This document shows positions 7,611 to 14,618 of a stretch of 21,848 nucleotides of DNA, piece by piece. Position 1 is the first letter of the stretch, and the number at the start of each line of letters is the position of its first letter. The position numbers and the translations under genes were made by a program. The stretch comes from Actinomycetota bacterium. Lineage in GTDB: Bacteria; Actinomycetota; Thermoleophilia; Solirubrobacterales; Solirubrobacteraceae. Location: assembly GCA_009699565.1 (NCBI GenBank), contig WLNX01000005.1, positions 1 through 21,848 on the forward strand, in the 5' to 3' direction. Below the pieces are notes generated by a model that saw only the letters and a list, made by a program, of their open reading frames with translations, did no database searches and was not told the origin of the DNA.

Positions 7611-9055
7611 CCGCATGCAGCCTGCTGGCGGGAGCGACTCTGGTCGCTCCGTCGGCGACCGCGCGCGCCCGGCTGATGCTCGCGACGCTGATCGTCTCGC
7701 CGATCGTGCTGGTCGTCCACCTCGCCGACGCCTCGCAGCTCGCTGCGCTGCGCGACCGCCCCGCGCTCGCCGCCGCCGCACTCCTCGCCGGGGTCGCAGC
7801 AGTTGGCCTGCTGACCATCCTCTTCACGCGGCGCCCCGGAGCCTTCCCGATTGCGGTCGTGCTGACGCTGCCGTTCCGGATCCCGATCTCGGTTGGCGAC
7901 TCGACCGCCAATCTGCTTCTTGGCCTCTACCTCGTGGTGGCTGCCGGTGCGCTCGCCTGGCTGCTTCCGCGGCTGCGGACGGGAGCCGATGAGGATGGTT
8001 CGGCCCCTGCCGCGCTGGAGTGGGTGATCGCGGCGGTTCTTGTCTTCTACTCGGTCCAGAGCGCCTACGGTCTTGGCTCATCGGCGGCGCTCGAGAATGT
8101 CGTCTTCTTCTATATCCCGTTCGCGCTGCTGTTCGTGCTGCTGGCCCGTTCGACTTGGAGCGAGCGGCTCGCCGGTCGCACGCTGATCGTGCTTGTCGGG
8201 CTGGCGCTGGCGCTCAGCGCGATCGGATACGTCGAATTCGCAACTCGCCACATCTTCCTCAACCCGAAGGTGATCGCGTCCAACCAGTTCTCGGACTACT
8301 TCCGCGTCAACTCGGTCTTCTTCGATCCCAACATCTTCGGCCGCTTTCTCGTCGTCGTAATCGTTCTCCTAGTTGCGTGGATCTGCTGGCAGCAGAGGGC
8401 GCGCAACGTTGCCTTTGCCGCCCTCGCAGTGTCGGTGCTGTTCGGCGGGCTGCTGATCACGCTTTCGCAGTCCAGCTTTGTGGCGCTGCTGGCAGGCCTG
8501 GCTGTGATCGGTGCCCTGCGCTGGAGCGTCCGTTGGACTTCGGCAATAGTCGCCGCGGCCTTGATAATTGGAGTTGTTGGCTTTGCGGTTGGCAGTGGAG
8601 CGCTCAGCGGAGGTCGCAGCGCCGAGCGGGCCACCAGTGGCCGCGCTGCTCTGGTCACAGGCGGTGGCAGGCTGTTCATCGAGAGGCCCGCGCAGGGGTG
8701 GGGATCCGGATCGTTCTCCCGCCAATATCGCCGCTCGGAGGACGTCTCGTACGAGCGCGCCGCGTCGGCCTCACACACAATCCCGATTACCGTCGCTGCC
8801 GAGCAGGGCGTGATTGGTCTGCTCGCCTATTTGGCTTTCCTTGTGTTGGCGTTCTCGCGCGTCCTGCGCGGAGCCAGGGGCGCTCCCTGGCCCGAGATGC
8901 AGGTCGGCGTAGCCGCCGCGTTCACCGCGGTTGTCGTTCACACGTTTATCTACGCAGCCTTCCTTGAGGACCCGCTGACTTGGGTTCTGCTCGGGGTGGC
9001 CACAGCGCTGGCCGGCGCCCGTGCCGCCGACGGCGCCGAGGCAGCGCAGAGGTGA
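7589..9055 (+). CDS. O-antigen ligase/polymerase-like integral membrane protein (Wzy-like)
   Basis: A 488-residue multi-pass membrane protein with about eleven hydrophobic segments. The family signature is the large outer loop around residues 350-410, with GWGSGSF, then ASHTIPITVAAEQGVIGLL containing His396, and the earlier segment TLSQSSFVALLAG. These are Wzy_C/O-antigen ligase family features. Members join undecaprenyl-linked glycan units, either polymerising them or transferring them to an acceptor, on the outer face of the membrane. The ATG at 7589 lies 22 nt inside the preceding gene, which suggests translational coupling; no better in-frame start was found. The stop overlaps the next start. 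Polymerase and ligase cannot be told apart from sequence, but the Wzx-like flippase at 11610 favours a Wzy role. Confidence 0.88.
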   Translation: MATALTLTACSLLAGATLVAPSATARARLMLATLIVSPIVLVVHLADASQLAALRDRPALAAAALLAGVAAVGLLTILFTRRPGAFPIAVVLTLPFRIPISVGDSTANLLLGLYLVVAAGALAWLLPRLRTGADEDGSAPAALEWVIAAVLVFYSVQSAYGLGSSAALENVVFFYIPFALLFVLLARSTWSERLAGRTLIVLVGLALALSAIGYVEFATRHIFLNPKVIASNQFSDYFRVNSVFFDPNIFGRFLVVVIVLLVAWICWQQRARNVAFAALAVSVLFGGLLITLSQSSFVALLAGLAVIGALRWSVRWTSAIVAAALIIGVVGFAVGSGALSGGRSAERATSGRAALVTGGGRLFIERPAQGWGSGSFSRQYRRSEDVSYERAASASHTIPITVAAEQGVIGLLAYLAFLVLAFSRVLRGARGAPWPEMQVGVAAAFTAVVVHTFIYAAFLEDPLTWVLLGVATALAGARAADGAEAAQR

Positions 9056-10485
9056 GGATCTCCCGCAGCGAGTTCGCCGCGATTGCGCTGCTGGCGGCTG
9101 GCAGCGTCGCCGCGTGGCTGATCATCGGCAGCTACCCCTCCTACGACGCCTACTACCACCTTGTTTGGGGCCGCGAGCTGTTCGACGGGACAGTTCCTTC
9201 AATCGGTGATTATCAGGCGCCCACGGCCCACCCGCTCTACATCCTGGTTGCCGGCATCCTCGGGTTGGGCTTTGGAGAGAGCGCCGATCGCGCACTTGTT
9301 CTGGTCGCGATTCTTTCCCTCGCCCTCTGCGCATGGTCGCTCTGGCGGATTGGCCGCGCCGTGTTCGGCAGGTGGCCCGGAATCATCGCCGCGTTGCTGG
9401 TTCTCGCCAACCTGACGCTCCTGCTCTATGCGGCTCGTGCATTCCCGGATCTCGTCTTTCTCGCGCTCGTCTTCCTTGCCGCGGCGCTCGAGGCCGAGCG
9501 CCGCCGTCGCGGTACCTCGGTGAGGGTTGTCTTGGCTGCAGCCGGTCTGGTTCGTCCCGAGGCGTGGGTTCTGGCTGGCATCTATTGGCTCTGGTGCGTC
9601 TGGCCTGCCGACTACGCGACCGGCCGTCGCAGCCTCCACCTTGGTTTGCTCGCATTGGTTCTGGTGGCGCCGGTTCTCTGGGCGCTGTTCGATTGGTGGG
9701 CCGTGGGCCAGCCGCTCTACGCGCTGACCGAGACCAGCAGCCTTGCCGCCGAGCTTGGCCGTCGCCGCGGACTTGCGGAGGTGCCTTCAGCCTTTGTTGA
9801 CGGCCTGATCGGGGTTCTGCGGACGCCGATGTTGGCGCTGGTCGTCGTTGGTGTCGGGCTCGAGATTCTCCGTCGCCGGGGAAAGGTTCTCTACGTGCCG
9901 CTCTCGTTGATCGCGATCGGCGTTGCCACATTCGTCCTCGTCGGGGTCTTCGGCCTCTCGCTCCTGCCGCGCTACCTGACTATTCCTTCGATCACGCTGC
10001 TGCTGTTCGGCGGATACGCGCTCGCGGGTTGGGTCGAGCTACCGCGGCGCGGCGCGCTGCGGCGCGGCTGGGCTCTCGTCGCGGTGTTTCTCGTTGTCGC
10101 AGGCGGCGCTCTGATGGCAGGTCGAGCGAGCCTCTTTACGCGGGCCAGCGACGAGATCGCGTTTGTCAACGGTGTCCACGGCGACCTCGTTGCAACGCTC
10201 GACGATCCCGTGGTTCTTTCGGCGCGACGCTGCGGGCCGGTCAGCCTGCCGAATTTCGGGCTTGTCCCAGATACTCGCTGGCTGCTGAACGCATCCGGCA
10301 GCGAGGTCACCTCGCGTTCAGATCAGCTTTCGGAAAGTGGTGTTGCGATCGTCTTCACCGATCCAAAGACGCGCAACCGCTACGGCCGCGCCGACGGTGT
10401 GGAGGTCAATACCGATTCGGCCCCCGGTGGTTTCAAGAAGATCGCCCAGCACGGGCGGATAGCCGCCTGGTCTTACTGCCGCTAG
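9052..10485 (+). CDS. GT-C type membrane glycosyltransferase (ArnT/PMT-like)
   Basis: A 477-residue integral membrane protein. I chose GTG 9052, which overlaps the previous stop as GTGA and puts the first helix (about 8-26) directly at the N-terminus. The first outer loop holds SYPSYDAYYHLVWGREL with Asp32 and His36, and then TAHPLYILVAG. This Asp-containing first loop is typical of GT-C enzymes that use polyprenyl-phosphate sugars. About ten membrane segments follow, and the last 110 or so residues form a soluble, probably external, domain. It may decorate the glycan with a lipid-linked sugar. The exact GT family and sugar are not determinable here. Last gene of the operon; its stop codon shares CTAG with the opposite-strand gene. 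Confidence 0.8.
   Translation: MRISRSEFAAIALLAAGSVAAWLIIGSYPSYDAYYHLVWGRELFDGTVPSIGDYQAPTAHPLYILVAGILGLGFGESADRALVLVAILSLALCAWSLWRIGRAVFGRWPGIIAALLVLANLTLLLYAARAFPDLVFLALVFLAAALEAERRRRGTSVRVVLAAAGLVRPEAWVLAGIYWLWCVWPADYATGRRSLHLGLLALVLVAPVLWALFDWWAVGQPLYALTETSSLAAELGRRRGLAEVPSAFVDGLIGVLRTPMLALVVVGVGLEILRRRGKVLYVPLSLIAIGVATFVLVGVFGLSLLPRYLTIPSITLLLFGGYALAGWVELPRRGALRRGWALVAVFLVVAGGALMAGRASLFTRASDEIAFVNGVHGDLVATLDDPVVLSARRCGPVSLPNFGLVPDTRWLLNASGSEVTSRSDQLSESGVAIVFTDPKTRNRYGRADGVEVNTDSAPGGFKKIAQHGRIAAWSYCR
10482..10485. other. Shared CTAG: overlapping stop codons of two convergent genes
   Basis: The bases CTAG contain TAG (10483-10485) for the GT-C gene on the + strand and TAG (10482-10484) for the glycosyltransferase on the - strand. 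The genes therefore overlap by 4 bp tail to tail and leave no intergenic space for a terminator. Confidence 0.9.
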
Positions 10486-11552
10486 CTGTCGCGGGCCACG
10501 CCGAGAGCTTCAAGGCGCTCCCAGAGCGGACCATTCTGGCGTCTTGCCGTCTGCGCAACGGCCCACTCGCGCAGCTCGTGATCCGGCCTTGTCCTGGCGC
10601 CGGCCTGCTCGGCCAGCGCATCGGCAAACGAGTCGGCGTCGTCGGTAAGAGTCACGGCCTCCGCCCAGCTGGTGACGCCTGCGAGACGGGGGCTGACCGT
10701 CCGGCGCCCGAGTCGCGCGTACTTGAGGATGCGGTTCGGCAGGCCGGCGTCGTTGAAGGGCTCGACCTTGAAGGGGATGATTCCAACGTCGGCGGTGAGG
10801 ATCAGTCGCGAGGCAGCCTCGTCGCTCTGGCGCCCCAGCCAGACAAGGCTCGGGTGGCTTCGGCAGGCGTGGAAGTCGGGGTCGCCAGAACACTCGTCTT
10901 CGTGCCAGTCGCCGATCAGCAGCAGCACCAGCCGGTCGCCCAGCTTCTCGGCGACCGCCCGCAACAGCGCCCAGTCGGTCCGCCAGCCGAGGTGGCCGAG
11001 TGAAACGGCAACTACTGTCCCGTCGATCTGAGGCGCGGGGAAGCTGTCGGCGGGAGTGGTGACCAGCAGCGCCTCGCGGCCGGCCTCCCTCTCTATTTCG
11101 ACCAGCGCGTCCGAAACGGCGAAGGTCAGCGCGGAGCCTTCGGCCGCCTGGGTGTGCAGCTCGGCAAGTCGCTCGCGCCTTTCAGCGCCGGCGTCGTAGG
11201 CCATCTCGTAGCGGTCCCAGCGCGAGTACCAGATCTCGCAGCCGGGGCAGGCGCTCTGCATCGCGCGGGCCAGTGGAAACTGAAGCGGGTGAAAGATGAC
11301 GATCACGCGCGGCTCGCCCCGGTCGCGCCGCAGCGTCTTCAGCAGCCGCTTTGCCTGGCGTGCTGCGAGCCCATCGGCCAGCGTTCGCGGCAGCCGGGCG
11401 ATCGCCCCGTAACGGATGCGCGGCGGGTCTACAGCCACCACGGCCGGAGCGCGGAGCAGATCCTCCGCCTGCTCGCGGAGGATGAACTGCTCAAGTTCGC
11501 GCGCCAGCAGCAGGACGCAGATCGGCTGGCTGTTGTTGCCTGGAGAACTCAC
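10482..11552 (-). CDS. GT-B fold glycosyltransferase
   Basis: A glycosyltransferase of about 356 residues. The C-terminal half has the donor-site pattern of GT-B enzymes: SLVWLGRQSDEAASRLI, then TADVGIIPFKVEPFNDAGL and NRILKYARLGRRTVSPRLAG, which corresponds to the IPF...NPxKxxEYxAxGxPVV block of TuaH/GumK-like and GT4-like proteins. The N-terminal half has FHPLQFPLAR and IWYSRWDRYEMAYDAG. No membrane segment; probably cytosolic or peripheral. I chose GTG at 11552 because a TAGGCT hexamer lies 7 nt before it; TTG at 11555 would add one residue. It reads opposite to its neighbours, convergent with the GT-C gene (overlapping stops) and divergent from the flippase gene. The sugar donor is unknown. 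Confidence 0.85.
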   Translation of the reverse strand: MSSPGNNSQPICVLLLARELEQFILREQAEDLLRAPAVVAVDPPRIRYGAIARLPRTLADGLAARQAKRLLKTLRRDRGEPRVIVIFHPLQFPLARAMQSACPGCEIWYSRWDRYEMAYDAGAERRERLAELHTQAAEGSALTFAVSDALVEIEREAGREALLVTTPADSFPAPQIDGTVVAVSLGHLGWRTDWALLRAVAEKLGDRLVLLLIGDWHEDECSGDPDFHACRSHPSLVWLGRQSDEAASRLILTADVGIIPFKVEPFNDAGLPNRILKYARLGRRTVSPRLAGVTSWAEAVTLTDDADSFADALAEQAGARTRPDHELREWAVAQTARRQNGPLWERLEALGVARDS

Positions 11553-11559
11553 CAACGGC

Positions 11560-11565
11560 AGCCTA
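11560..11565 (-). promoter_or_regulatory. Candidate -10 element for the minus-strand glycosyltransferase
   Basis: Read on the minus strand, TAGGCT lies 7 nt before GTG 11552, with no Shine-Dalgarno sequence between them. This fits a leaderless start and decides for GTG 11552 over TTG 11555. No clear -35 box is seen. Confidence 0.38.
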
Positions 11566-11580
11566 GCCGCGCAGGTATCC

Positions 11581-11594
11581 CCCGCAAAGGCGGG
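11581..11594. promoter_or_regulatory. Small inverted repeat in the divergent promoter region
   Basis: CCCGC (11581-11585) and GCGGG (11590-11594) form a perfect 5-bp inverted repeat around AAAG, midway in the 57-bp gap between the divergent starts at 11552 and 11610. The right arm abuts the TAGCGT hexamer. It could be an operator shared by both promoters, or chance in GC-rich DNA. Confidence 0.25.
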
Positions 11595-11600
11595 TAGCGT
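11595..11600 (+). promoter_or_regulatory. Candidate -10 element for the flippase operon
   Basis: TAGCGT fits the TANNNT core of an actinobacterial -10 box and lies 9 nt before ATG 11610, with no good ribosome binding site in between. This suggests a leaderless transcript. No convincing -35 box is visible. Confidence 0.4.
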
Positions 11601-11609
11601 CAGCAGAGC

Positions 11610-13073
11610 ATGGACAGCATTCTCAAGCGGCTTGCAACGTCGGGCATGGCCTTTCAGGCATCGAGCCTGCTTGCGGGACTGCTCGCGCTCTTCACGCTCC
11701 CTCTCTACACGCGCTCGCTGACTGCGGCGGAGTTCGGGTATGCGGAGACGCTGCTGACGATCGTGATCCTGACCAGCATCCTGCTACGTGCCGGGATGGG
11801 GGAGGCGTTCATCCGTCACTGGCACGAGGTTGACGGGGTAGAAGCCAAGCGCCACCTCACCCGCACTACGACCGGCTTCGTGCTGATCACCTCGACGCTG
11901 GCGCTGATCGCAGGGCTGGTGTTTGCCGAGCCGCTCTCGCATCTGCTGCTTGGCACTTCCGATGCGACCTTGATGTCGGCAGGGGTGTTCGGGATCTGGG
12001 CCTTCACCAATCTTGAGATGGCCTACGCGCTGCTGCGGATCAGCTCCCGCCACCGCGCATACCTGATCGCATCGTCGTCGAATGTTCTGCTGACAGTCTC
12101 GATTACGGTGCTGCTTGTCGTCTTCCTCGACAAGGGCGCCCGCGGCTATGTGCTCGGCAACTACATCGCGTCGTCGGTGGTGCTGGTGGGGCTGTGGGCC
12201 TTTGTCCTGCGCGAGCACATTGGGATTCCGCGCGGGACGGTGCTGCTCGGCCCGCTGCTTCGGTACGGAGCGCCGACGATCCCCGCCGATGCCGCAGTCT
12301 TTCTGCTCAACGTGATCGACCGCGCCTATCTGCTGCGCGCCGACAGCGCAGCGGCAGCGGGCCTTTACTCGGTCGCCGTCAAGCTCGCGACGGCGGTAAT
12401 CATTCTCGTGAGAGCCTTCCAGCTCGCCTGGCCGCCGCTGGCCTATTCGATCGTCGACGACCAGCGAGCGCAGCAGGTCTATTCGCGAGTTACCACCGCC
12501 TACATGATCGTCAGTTCACTGCTGGTCGCGGGCTTCACGCTGCTGGGCGCCTGGCTGGTGCGACTGCTTACCGCCCCCGACTTCTTCAGCGCCCACACGG
12601 CATTGCCGTGGCTTGCGCTTGGCTGGGCTCTTTATGGTCTCTATCTGGTGTTGGTAACAATTGCCGGAAGGGCCAAGGTCACGGTCAGGACGCTCCCGGC
12701 GGCCGCTGCCGGGCTGGTCGTCAACGTCGGGCTGCTGATCTGGCTGGTTCCAACTCTTGGTGTTGTCGGAGCCGCGATCTCGCTCTGCGCCGCATACGTT
12801 GCGATGCTGATCGTCCTTTACTTCCTGACCCGCAATGTCTTCACGGTTCCGTTTGAGTGGTCGCGGATCGTGCCGCTGGTTCTGATCGTCACGCTCTTCT
12901 CGGTCGGCGGGAACATCCTCCTGCCGGGATCCGGGGCGGGCGGCTTTGCGCTTCGGGCACTCGTCTTCGCTGCGATCCTGCCGGCCGTTGTCGCGGCGCG
13001 CGTAGTCACGCTTGACGAGCTGAAGGTGCTCTGGGAGGCAATTCCGCGCCGGGGCGAGGCCGCTTCGGCGTGA
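11610..13073 (+). CDS. Wzx-like oligosaccharide flippase (MOP superfamily)
   Basis: A 487-residue membrane protein with about 12-14 hydrophobic segments over its whole length. The N-terminal pattern (ASSLLAGLLALFTLPLYTRS, then TAAEFGYAETLLTIV) is the usual opening of RfbX/Wzx-type polysaccharide flippases, and RYGAPTIPADAAVFLLNVID near residue 220 matches the family's central block. It should move undecaprenyl-pyrophosphate-linked repeat units from the inner to the outer face of the membrane and feed the Wzy-like protein at 7589. ATG 11610 is the first start after a TANNNT hexamer. It forms an operon with the small membrane gene that follows (GTGA overlap) and is divergent from the glycosyltransferase at 10482-11552. 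Confidence 0.9.
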   Translation: MDSILKRLATSGMAFQASSLLAGLLALFTLPLYTRSLTAAEFGYAETLLTIVILTSILLRAGMGEAFIRHWHEVDGVEAKRHLTRTTTGFVLITSTLALIAGLVFAEPLSHLLLGTSDATLMSAGVFGIWAFTNLEMAYALLRISSRHRAYLIASSSNVLLTVSITVLLVVFLDKGARGYVLGNYIASSVVLVGLWAFVLREHIGIPRGTVLLGPLLRYGAPTIPADAAVFLLNVIDRAYLLRADSAAAAGLYSVAVKLATAVIILVRAFQLAWPPLAYSIVDDQRAQQVYSRVTTAYMIVSSLLVAGFTLLGAWLVRLLTAPDFFSAHTALPWLALGWALYGLYLVLVTIAGRAKVTVRTLPAAAAGLVVNVGLLIWLVPTLGVVGAAISLCAAYVAMLIVLYFLTRNVFTVPFEWSRIVPLVLIVTLFSVGGNILLPGSGAGGFALRALVFAAILPAVVAARVVTLDELKVLWEAIPRRGEAASA

Positions 13074-13660
13074 GCCTGCCAGCCGAGCTTGCGGTCGTCT
13101 TCGGCGTTGTCTTTGTCGTCAACCTGCTGCCCGTCTTTGGGCCCCCTACGTGGGCAGTCCTTGTCTTCTTCAACCTCAAGTACGAGCTGCCGCTGCCCCT
13201 GCTCGTATTCTTCGGCGCACTCGCGTCGGCCGCCGGGCGGTTTCTGCTGGCAACTGCCTTCCGTCATCTCGGCTACCGGCTGCCCGAGCAGCGGCGACTC
13301 GATCTCGAAGCGGTCGGCGCCACGCTCACCGAGCGCCGCGGTGGCCGCTGGGGGCTGTTGGCGCTGTTCCTCGTTTCGCCGCTCCCTTCCACCCAGCTCT
13401 TTGAGGCCGCCGGGCTGACCCCCCAGATTCGGCTCTTGCCCGTGACCGGAGCCTTCTTCCTCGGCAGGCTCGTCACCTACTCGATCTACGTTGTCGGCTC
13501 AGCCGCGGCAGCAGCGACGCTTCGATCTCTCTTCAACGAAGGCTTCACCTCGCTGTGGGCGATCCTTCTGCAGGTTGGTCTGCTGGCGCTGCTGGCGGCG
13601 TTCGTCTTCACTCCATGGGCGCGGATACTTGGCTACGAAAGGGCCAAGCCGACCGGCTAG
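13070..13660 (+). CDS. Small DedA/VTT-like membrane protein
   Basis: A 196-residue membrane protein starting at GTG 13070, overlapping the flippase stop by 4 nt. It has about five hydrophobic segments. GPPTWAVLVFFNLKYELPLP, GALASAAGRFLLATAFRHLG and FLVSPLPSTQLFEAAGL resemble the VTT/SNARE-associated (DedA) pattern: a re-entrant hydrophobic loop, a Gly-rich helix and a Ser/Pro loop before an AxG. The canonical RFIPxxR motif is replaced by LVSPLPS, so it would be a divergent member. Some DedA-related proteins act in undecaprenyl phosphate recycling, so pairing with a flippase is suggestive, but a transport role is inference. Its TAG stop shares CTAG with the convergent GT2 gene. Confidence 0.65.
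   Translation: MSLPAELAVVFGVVFVVNLLPVFGPPTWAVLVFFNLKYELPLPLLVFFGALASAAGRFLLATAFRHLGYRLPEQRRLDLEAVGATLTERRGGRWGLLALFLVSPLPSTQLFEAAGLTPQIRLLPVTGAFFLGRLVTYSIYVVGSAAAAATLRSLFNEGFTSLWAILLQVGLLALLAAFVFTPWARILGYERAKPTG
13657..13660. other. Second shared CTAG: overlapping stop codons of convergent genes
   Basis: CTAG holds TAG (13658-13660) for the DedA-like gene and TAG (13657-13659) on the opposite strand for the GT2 gene. This is the same arrangement as at 10482-10485. Confidence 0.9.
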
Positions 13661-14598
13661 AGCCTGCGCCCGCCGCGGTTGTAGTCCAGAGCGGCCTCGC
13701 GCAGTCCCTCTCCCTCATCCGGATGGAGCGATGCGCGCGCATGTGCGCGGTAGCGCGCCGCATCGTGGCCGGGGAGGATGGTTGCTGCCAGCCCTCGCAG
13801 AGAGTAGGTCCAGGCCGTCAGCCAGCGGACCAGCATCGCCGAGAAGCGCGAGTGGTGCTTGCGCATGTAGCGGTCGCGGTTGCGCGAGAGCTCAACGATC
13901 CGCTTCTCGGGCAGTGCCCCCGTTGAAAGCTGCTCGTGGTGGATCGCTCTTGCGCTCGGGACGTAGAGCGTCTTCCAGCCCGCGTCGGCCAGGCGCCGAC
14001 AGAAATCAACCTCGTCCGAGTAGACAAAGAACTGCGGATCGAGCCACCCGATCTCGCGGCCGGCTTCGCGGCGAACTAACAGGGCCGCGCTCTGTGCCCA
14101 GTCCACTTCACGGGTTATCTCCCCCGTGCTCTGCACGGTTGTCCAGTGGTGGACGAACAGCGCCGAAGCAAGCGCCGTCAGGGGCCCGGGGAAGCGCCAT
14201 GCGCTTGGTTGCGCATGGCCGGCAGGGTTCAAGAGCTTCGCCCCCGCCGTCGCGGCCGAAGTGTCGTCCTCCAGCGCGGAGTAGAGCGCAAGCGTTGAGC
14301 CGGGAAGAAGCTCGGTGTCCTCGTTGCAGAGGAGCGCGTAGCGGCCCTGGGCGCGCTCCAGCAGCAGCGAGTCGTTCTCTGCCTTGCCGGCGCGCTGTTC
14401 GCGCACAATCAGCTCGTCGACGGCGGGGTGGTTGCGGGCGGCCCCGGCCGACCCGTCGGTTGACGAGTTGTCCAGCACCAGCACTTCGGTCGTGATTGAC
14501 AGCGCCGCCTGCTCCCGCGCGATCGCGTCAAGTGCCGTAACCAGCAGCTCTCGCTGCTGGGTGTTGACCACGCAATAACTGAGATCGATGCCCGCCAT
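13657..14598 (-). CDS. GT2 family glycosyltransferase (rhamnosyltransferase-like)
   Basis: A 313-residue GT-A fold family 2 transferase. DNSSTDGS is at 43-50, the metal-binding NEDTE block at 92-96, WAQSAALLVRREAG at 167-180 and FFVYSDEVDFCRRLADAGW from 190, which supplies the catalytic-base region. This arrangement is typical of rhamnosyltransferase-like enzymes (WbbL/RfbF type) of surface polysaccharide loci. No membrane helix is certain, so it probably acts at the inner membrane face. The N-terminal strand reads CVVNTQQRE instead of the usual VVNYN. I chose ATG 14598 with TAGGAG 2 nt upstream as ribosome binding site; an upstream in-frame start would run into the divergent GT4 gene. The donor sugar is unproven. 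Confidence 0.9.
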   Translation of the reverse strand: MAGIDLSYCVVNTQQRELLVTALDAIAREQAALSITTEVLVLDNSSTDGSAGAARNHPAVDELIVREQRAGKAENDSLLLERAQGRYALLCNEDTELLPGSTLALYSALEDDTSAATAGAKLLNPAGHAQPSAWRFPGPLTALASALFVHHWTTVQSTGEITREVDWAQSAALLVRREAGREIGWLDPQFFVYSDEVDFCRRLADAGWKTLYVPSARAIHHEQLSTGALPEKRIVELSRNRDRYMRKHHSRFSAMLVRWLTAWTYSLRGLAATILPGHDAARYRAHARASLHPDEGEGLREAALDYNRGGRRL

Positions 14599-14604
14599 AG
14601 CTCC

Positions 14605-14610
14605 TATTGT
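14605..14610 (+). promoter_or_regulatory. Candidate -10 element for the GT4-GT2-PGT operon
   Basis: TATTGT lies 8 nt before GTG 14619 within the 20-bp gap between two divergent start codons. There is no ribosome binding site for the GT4 gene, so a leaderless GTG start is likely. The promoter's upstream half would lie inside the beginning of the minus-strand GT2 gene. Confidence 0.4.
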
Positions 14611-14618
14611 GCTGCTAG

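Noticed and set aside
8980..9051. Longer N-terminus for the GT-C gene
   Set aside because: It would lie inside the polymerase-like gene and adds Arg/Gly-rich residues before the first helix; GTG 9052 gives the GTGA overlap common in this locus.
13491..14495. Plus-strand open frame of 334 codons opposite the GT2 gene
   Set aside because: The translation is Arg/Ser/Ala/Pro-rich without motifs, while the minus strand encodes a complete GT2 enzyme.
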